64,000 nt of DNA from the NCBI GenBank assembly GCA_022578605.1, contig MU394150.1, positions 1 to 64,000 of the forward strand, in the 5' to 3' direction. Origin of the DNA: Camillea tinctor (taxonomy: Eukaryota > Ascomycota > Sordariomycetes > Xylariales > Xylariaceae). A program made the position numbers and the translations under genes. The notes beneath the pieces are model-generated. The model saw nothing but the letters and a program-made list of their open reading frames with translations. It made no database searches and was not told the DNA's origin. Below are positions 57,758 to 64,000 of the stretch, piece after piece (the stretch's first letter is position 1; the number at the start of each line of letters is the position of its first letter).

Positions 57758-58693
57758 CTACTGGTAACTCACGACCTCAAGATTGCGGACCGAATACTCA
57801 ACATCTAATGCGACTGTTAGTACGACAAGAAAAGCTGGAGCATGGAGGAGAGAGAGAGAGGGGGGGGGGGAGGCAAAAAAAAGGAAGGAAAAAAAACAAT
57901 ATTGCGGCTGCTTACTTGAGTCGGGTCCTGGGGATCCCGAGGAGCCCTCCATCTGTAGGTTGATGATCCTGGGAAAAAGGGGAAAGAAAACCTCTAGTCA
58001 GTACGGAATAACGCCAGTTTTTGCAGGTGCAGCTTACAAGTATAAGCCAGCGTTGATGTAGTTCTTGCCGTATTGAGTCGTCTGCTCCACGCCATCCATA
58101 TAGAACTTGACCCTCACGGTGCTGCCGTCCTCGTCCCTCAGCTCGGCCTTGATCATGTGCCAATCGCCGGAGTTGGGGTATGCGACGTCGTGGGCAGCCA
58201 CCTCGCTGCTCGTGTTGAAGGTATTGAAGCTGATGTCGCCGCTGCCCTTCCACTCGGCCATGTCGATCTCGGGGGGCCAGCCGCTCACTGCGGTGAGCCA
58301 GAACGCCGGCCAGGTCCCCTTGGTGGTCGTAGCCTTGAACTCGCCTGTGAAGTCGAAACCTCCACCCTTGGCCACGGCGAAGGTCTGCTTGGCGTGGATG
58401 GCGCCCGAGAGATAGTGGATCTGGTACTCGACCCCGCCGTTGGTGGCGGGTGGCTGCCCCGAGACAGGGGTCGCCGTGAGGGTCAGGACGCCATCCGAGA
58501 CACTGACCTGGCTGGCGTTCATCCTAGCGCCGCCGTTGTGATCGGTGCCCCAAGGGTAGAGGTCATCCCAGTAGGTATCGAACTCCGTGAATGAGGTGGT
58601 GGGGATCAGAGTCTTGGTAGCGGTTTGGCGCTTGGCGTTCGGAACCGCGGAGGCAAGCAACGGCCAGGCGGCCAACAGCAAAGCAGAGCGCAT
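57758..58693 (-). CDS. Secreted GH16 glycoside hydrolase
   Basis: Three exons (58693-58038, 57968-57916, 57813-57758; introns 69 and 102 bp) give 254 aa. A signal peptide (MRSALLLAAWPLLASA) precedes the jelly-roll domain. The catalytic motif PEIDMAEW places the nucleophile Glu142, helper Asp144 and acid/base Glu147. HYLSGAIHAKQTF and FDFTGEFKATTTKGTWPAFWL are typical GH16 strands; INLQMEGSSGSPGP and YSVRNLEVVSYQ complete the fold only when both small 3' exons are included. Family enzymes cleave beta-1,3- or beta-1,3/1,4-glucans; the short length and single domain suggest a mixed-linkage or laminarin-type endoglucanase, though this is inferred. Intron 2 has a run of C on the sense strand (57860-57870). 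Confidence 0.92.
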
Positions 58694-61494
58694 CTTTGAG
58701 CGGTGGTAGAATCCTTACTCTGTAGGTAATGGGAAATAATGAGAGTAACGATATATTGTATGCTCGGCGATGAAGAGCTATCGAGCGTGATGAAAAATAA
58801 CTTTTCTCTTTGAATGAACGGTCGATGTGGTTTTATACTTGAGCGTTTCCCCAGACTTTCGGGTGATTCTGATCTGCATTATGTACAGCCCAGTGGAGCG
58901 CATCAATCACCTTACTGGGTTCTCATTAAAATGTACATACGATGCCACCCTACCCAGGGCTCTTCTTCGCCATGGAGTCCCCGTCTCTGGGTAGCATGAG
59001 GCCCGTGTGAGGCCGGGGCAAAGCCCGTATTCAATGCGAAACCCCCCGGGATGCTGTCGCAAGTAAACGCGAATTCTCAGGCCACCAATGAGGTGGGCAG
59101 ATTCACGTTTACATCAAAGGGGCGATCCCACCGCGAATACGACCAGCTGTGGTTTAGAACTTAAAGCTTTACGGCACTTGATAATATGAGCGTAACCCGA
59201 ATTAGAACCTCCCTACCACGTCTCACTATCGATCACCCACTCCGTATCTACCGATCTGATAGCAGAAATGGCATCTGGGACTACGTCATCTATTAAGGGG
59301 ACTATGGATCGTTCATCAGCGATGCAAGTCAGAGCACCGACAGGCTTCTCCCCGATACGCTCGCTACTAACACAATAGGAAGCTGAATGCTGAATGGGAA
59401 TCTGGGGATGGTTTTATATTATTATTCCGTTAAGAAGGATCATGAGCCCGAGATGCGCTGTGGGTTGGTACAGCTGGACATTGGTGCGGCTCTACAGGAA
59501 TCACTGCATAGCAAATGACACCGACACTTTTAATACATCAGCTCAAATACTCCGAGCCTGCTGCACACAGCCTCAGCTATAGATTTGCTTGAGTGCATAT
59601 CATGGGAAAGATCTCCCAGCTTGCCCATCCATGAAGCATGGGAAACCAAGCACCTACTTCTCTAGCCCCCCATCCTTCATATATGGATATGGCCAGGTCA
59701 GGTCAGGTCAGGTGGATAGAGAAGCATAGGGTTCAATAGCTATTGAGAATATGTCTGGGTACAGTTCCTCAACTGTTCTGGTATTGTCAATGCTTGGTGG
59801 TGAATGGGATATATTGTCAAGTTTCGGAACGGATTAGCGAAGCTTTGCGGGAATAACTTCTAGTTGCGCATATAATCATCGGGATATCGATATCCGTTTT
59901 CTAGCTCACATTTCCCGATGCTTCAATATATCTGTCGTTTTGAAGATAGGCTAGAACACCATGTTCGCCTCATCCCTAGTCCGGAATCACCCCGGTCTGT
60001 CTAGCCTGTTTCCCATTCTCGAGCATCACCCTAGATTCATTTCGAAAGCCTGATAAAACCATGCGATCACGTGAAAATTCGAAATACGAAAGCCCCTTCG
60101 TTATAGAAGAAATTAGATATCTGTTATGATGTATAACTTCTGCGGGGAGAAGCTGTATGTACTGTTGTACAAGGAACTGAAATTGAGGGCATATACATGC
60201 TGACACGATACGAATATCAACATATGTAGGCTATAGATTAGGTTCTTTATTTGCTATTATTATCTCCTATACTTCTGGATCGTGGAGCCCGGTCTTCAGA
60301 TGCCAACCCTCGACCTTTCACAACACGATTTGACAATAGTATGTCTAATATAAATTCATTGTATAGAGTATTGACAACAAGAATACATTGTATTTTAGAA
60401 ACATGATGATTCCTGTCGCTGCATAACACTGAGGATATATGAAAAAGCTGCAGTTAGCCGCATAATCAACACCATGACAACAAAACGCTGGCCTCACGAG
60501 CAAACCGTTAGGCATTGTGACTCGTAGCAATCGATCTGTGCGGTATTTTCTAATGTTGTTTCTTAGTATTGTAACGGATAATCACCCAAGCCTTGTCCCA
60601 ACCTATTAGATATTTCTTTGTGTGCACTCGAGGATAATATGGACCAGATCTTGATAAAGCTATTAGCATTATTTATAGAAATCATGTCCCATTTTCTATC
60701 ACTTAAGCTTTACATGATCTTGATGCGTACATTGGTCCTGCTCAACATAGCTAAATTCATTATTGCTTAGACCATGTGATTTAGGCTGTGATACGTCTCT
60801 GCTTCCTATCCTTTTTCTTCTCCCCGGGATTCAAACGGAGAAGAGGCATGAGGTAACGTGAAGCGAGGCGTGACAGGCACCTTTATTATGCGGAACTCGA
60901 AATGCCGAGCCGGCTCCCGCTGTGCAACTCGATGCAAGATGCCTTAGCGCGTGCAATGTGCATCTTCTAGCTGCACTAAGAGGCATCATTGGACTAGACA
61001 TGCTTCATGTATGTGACGTCTATGCAGGGCTCCTCGATAGTGCACTACACAGTAGCTTAAGTTGTTGGCTCGGCTTGGTGTTGAAAAATACTGAAAAGGG
61101 GGGAGAGGTGAGGAGAATATGAGCTAGGTTAGAGCGTTGGGAGGTGACGCTGATATAGAGAGAGAGGTATTGTAATCCATTCACCTTCAAGACAACGACC
61201 CCTCCCCCACCTGAGGCAAGTCACTCGTAGTGTGTTGGTATGACGTGTTGGAGGGGGCTATTCCTATAAAGTCAACTCACAATAGGAGCATGCTATTGTT
61301 TATTGTTTGCCAGTTTTGTTCTTCTTCTTCTTCTTCTCTTTTCTTCTCAGCGCACATACTCCTAAAATCTTTTGAGATTCGCCTAAACTAGCACACTATT
61401 TTTGCTGCTCAACAACCTCTGCATCTATCATTCATATAAGCTTTCAACAATAGCTAAAAAAACCCGTACCTTGGTTTTGACCTTTGCTTTCCCT
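58694..61494. other. 2.8-kb intergenic region
   Basis: No ORF with domain or codon support. Includes a tandem AGGTC repeat (59694-59712), CT-rich (TTC)n at 61318-61336 and a poly-purine stretch near 61095. The right end contains the leader of the 157-aa gene. Confidence 0.45.
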
Positions 61495-61968
61495 ATGGGT
61501 AAGAAGAAGATACCGACCGAGCGGTTCCAGGAGCTGCAACAACAGTACGAACAGTTGTGCATGGTCCTAAACTTCACCGATGAGACGAAACATCACGTGC
61601 ACCATATACTCAACAGCGAGTTCGTCAAGCCTTTCTTCAGAGAGTATCGACGGGACTATCTCGAAAAGGCCGAAGTTATCGACAACGCTGACTGCGAGGA
61701 GCTAGTCATGTGGTGCAGCTCCAAAGGGGCCTTCATGAAAGGCGAATATGCTAGTCAGAAGATGCCGGATAAGAAGAACTGGTCGGTTCTCGATCATGCA
61801 GCCAGATTTCTCGTCCGTGTTTTGAGTTTTAGCTGGACACATGGAGGCGAATGGAGTCACGGAACGTTCGATCCCGACCACAGTGATTGTGAGCTCGAGA
61901 TATTCCAGGTCTGGTCGATTTTGCGGTACTTTCAAGCAGAATGGGAGGCAGAACATCTGGAGTTTTGA
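61495..61968 (+). CDS. Hypothetical protein, 157 aa
   Basis: A single exon from ATG 61495; the open frame starts upstream only at a TTG. The sequence is MGKKKIPTERFQELQQQYEQ at the start and has no signal peptide or membrane segment. It is rich in aromatic and charged residues (FFREYRRDYLEKAEVID, SWTHGGEWSHGTFDPDHSDC, FQAEWEAEHLEF). Three His in KHHVHHI and four Trp suggest a folded domain, but I recognise no family. GC-rich codon choice compared with the flanks supports real coding. It may be lineage-specific. Confidence 0.6.
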   Translation: MGKKKIPTERFQELQQQYEQLCMVLNFTDETKHHVHHILNSEFVKPFFREYRRDYLEKAEVIDNADCEELVMWCSSKGAFMKGEYASQKMPDKKNWSVLDHAARFLVRVLSFSWTHGGEWSHGTFDPDHSDCELEIFQVWSILRYFQAEWEAEHLEF

Positions 61969-63319
61969 GACGAACCTCTTGTGCCTGTCTATTGTTGACG
62001 CACATACGATGGCGGGCCATTTCTATAGTGGAATCATGATCATGATTAAGGGAAGATGGTGGCTGGAAGTACTGGGTTGTCTTTTTCTCGATACCGTATT
62101 TGAGAGGCTTGGTGATATGTCCTAAGGGTCTAACGTAGGATGGGGAGTTAAGATGCGAAAAAGCTAGCCACTTACAAGTTATATTACCAGTTACTACCTC
62201 GGCCGACAGCCACGAATACAAGGACGGGAATGGCAGATGCATAGGTTACCTATAATTGCCCACAATGAGATACGACTAGTTACACCTTTGTGAGTGTACG
62301 AAATCCATACAGAAAACCTACCTAAACAATAATAAAAGTACCCCTCTGGTAGGTACCCCGTGAACAAAAAATCATACACAACACGTGTAAAATATCCTTT
62401 ATGCTACCTCCTTGATTATATAAACTCCCACTTTGCGTGCCACATCTAAGCAGGGAGGAAATAGCTGTATTATAGCGCAGCTATATGTGTTTTACTAAAC
62501 CGGGAGCCACGAACGGAGAGAGTATATTAACCTAAATATGAACCAGTCCGATGAAATCCTTACTCGAGTGTATCATCACAAGAGATCTCTTTTGCAAATG
62601 AAATCTCCCTAATAGACACAGCGTGACGGTGTCAGCTGTGTCATTATCTCGCCAATGTGGCCTGCTCTTTTTAGGTCGACTTATACTGTCCGCTTTGCAA
62701 AATGATATAACCTAAGTACTAAGTTACTAGGAGATTCAAACCTCCATATAAACCTACGCCGCTGTATATAGTTTTCAACTTCAACGTGTGAGATAGGGAG
62801 CTAGTCTTACGGGTCTAAGTGTTTCTGAATAACTTCTCGATTTGTATTTGTCCCTCGATGATTTGTAGTATTGAGTAAAGGATAAGCCCCAGCTAACCCT
62901 GAGCAAAACACATGGGACCTCACGCGATCAGCGAATGTGCAGCAGTTCTTAATGAAGGACGAAAATTAGTAAATTATTTCTGATTTTGTTTTATTTTAAT
63001 ATTCTACCTGAGATGGTGACAGCCAAAGACAAAGAATAATGGATGTATTACTTACCAATAGATCGGACAAGCCGTCATGTGGTATTTGAGACTCGGAGAG
63101 TATGTATGGCCATCTTACGCCGTAATCATGCGACTTTTCAAGCGAAACAAAAGACAAATACATAATTGTGACCGGAACGTGACAAACAAGACGCCGAAGG
63201 GGGAAGTCTTTGGGAAAAATAAAACAGGAAAAAGGGCTAGTGACACGGCCGTCGAAAAATCGGTCAGTCAGTCAGTCAGTCCTCTCAATTCGAAACCCAC
63301 TCATCCTCCTTATGCCCAT
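61969..63319. other. Intergenic
   Basis: AT-rich; a GTCA tetranucleotide repeat at 63263-63280. No gene recognised. Confidence 0.4.
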
Positions 63320-63775
63320 CTAATCTCTACCGAAGAGGAGATCTAGAGCCAAATCGTGCCAGTTGTACCACGGTGGAATACTCGGCATTTCATTAAACGG
63401 GTCGTTTGCTCTGATGTATTCTTCGGCCACCACGCCCATACCGGCGAAATCGAAGGTAGCGTCGAAATACTCCCGGAGAACCTCGACGAGTTCGACAAGT
63501 CTATCGTCGCTAATGCATGGGATGCGCGAACCAGCAATGATCGCGCATTTTGATCCTGGACACAGGTCGCGTATCACGTGGGTTGAAAAGCTAAAGCACC
63601 CTTCGTGAGGCGAGGCGCAAGAAATTAGCTCGCCGGGGGACGAATATGAAAGCGGCAACGACGACGACGACGACGACAAAGAGCACGAGGAGAAGGGGGA
63701 AGGAGGGGAGAAGGTCCCAGGGGTCGGGCGAGAGCAGTGACACAAGGTATAGTAAGTTATAGGTAGGTAACACAT
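63320..63775 (-). CDS. Small Cys-containing protein of unknown function, 151 aa
   Basis: A single exon from ATG 63775; the frame upstream begins with TTG. It starts MCYLPITYYTLCHCSRP, with Cys2, Cys12 and Cys14 in the pattern often seen at the start of short fungal hypothetical proteins (MC-x-aromatic...C-x-H/C). A Ser/Pro-rich part with a run of six Ser, encoded by a TCG repeat (63658-63678), follows. The C-terminal half is acidic (VELVEVLREYFDATFDFAG, DPFNEMPSIPPWYNWHDL) and lacks membrane segments. No family recognised. Confidence 0.55.
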   Translation of the reverse strand: MCYLPITYYTLCHCSRPTPGTFSPPSPFSSCSLSSSSSSLPLSYSSPGELISCASPHEGCFSFSTHVIRDLCPGSKCAIIAGSRIPCISDDRLVELVEVLREYFDATFDFAGMGVVAEEYIRANDPFNEMPSIPPWYNWHDLALDLLFGRD

Positions 63776-64000
63776 CTTAACGATGGTGGCAGTTGTGGTA
63801 GTGATGATAGTGAAGTCTCTTGTGAACAACTGTGAAGTAAACTTTTTCGAGATATCGTCTTCGCGTGTCCCCGACGGTGCCGCGCGAATGGAATCCGGTG
63901 GTGATGCAGCAGCAGGAAGAACGACTTTCCCGATCTCGGCCTTAAACGTGGCACATATTTATATAGAGGAGCGCCAGGTGAAGTTGCTACTGCCGTTGAG
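63776..64000. other. Upstream region at window end
   Basis: Nothing recognised; sequence runs off the window. Confidence 0.3.

Noticed and set aside
1..64000. CRISPR array, rRNA operon or secondary-metabolite backbone gene
   Set aside because: No spaced identical repeats, no rRNA sequence, and no PKS, NRPS or terpene synthase motifs were seen.

Overview
The window is nuclear DNA from a filamentous ascomycete, most likely a Sordariomycete. Genes carry short spliceosomal introns (58-182 bp; GTAAGT or GTATGT-type donors, YAG acceptors), many are single-copy Pezizomycotina families (RQT4, SPF1, mitochondrial MDH, HET-domain protein), and the left end has been destroyed by C-to-T/G-to-A decay typical of repeat-induced point mutation (RIP). 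The closer placement is a guess. I placed starts, stops and splice sites by hand; the summed coding length of every multi-exon model is a multiple of three.

Region 1 (1-7016) is very AT-rich and repetitive. It holds a RIP-destroyed Ty3/gypsy chromovirus (integrase and chromodomain still legible in frame), several copies of a repeat with a tRNA-like head, and a striking 1.5-kb palindrome with tRNA-like sequences at both outer tips. The last tRNA-headed copy abuts the broken remains of a flavin monooxygenase gene (7017-9070). Two tRNA genes follow, Val(AAC) and Ser(AGA).

Region 2 (10-22 kb) has a HET-domain protein carrying a WW domain, a putatively myristoylated coiled-coil protein with internal repeats, a 4.6-kb stretch without recognisable genes, and the ribosome-quality-control factor RQT4/TRIP4.

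Region 3 (22-42 kb) is a housekeeping block: a membrane-anchored six-hairpin glycosidase, the P5A ATPase SPF1, a CofD/YvcK-family protein with an 18-nt exon, mitochondrial malate dehydrogenase, an APH-type kinase-like gene interrupted by one in-frame TAG, a protein with four PAM2-like motifs, and a divergent eukaryotic-type glutathione synthetase.

Region 4 (42-64 kb) is enriched in secreted and transport functions: a yellow/MRJP-like protein, an overlooked two-exon 83-aa protein, a GST, a pectin lyase, a CE1 feruloyl-esterase-like enzyme, an anion:cation-symporter-type MFS permease, a PD-(D/E)XK-like protein and a GH16 enzyme. Pectin lyase, esterase, GH16 and the permease together suggest plant cell-wall use, but the genes are far apart and do not form a compact cluster. 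A 319-bp MITE with about 64-bp inverted repeats lies between the pectin lyase and the esterase. Two small proteins of unknown function close the window. No secondary-metabolite backbone gene, rRNA or CRISPR was seen.
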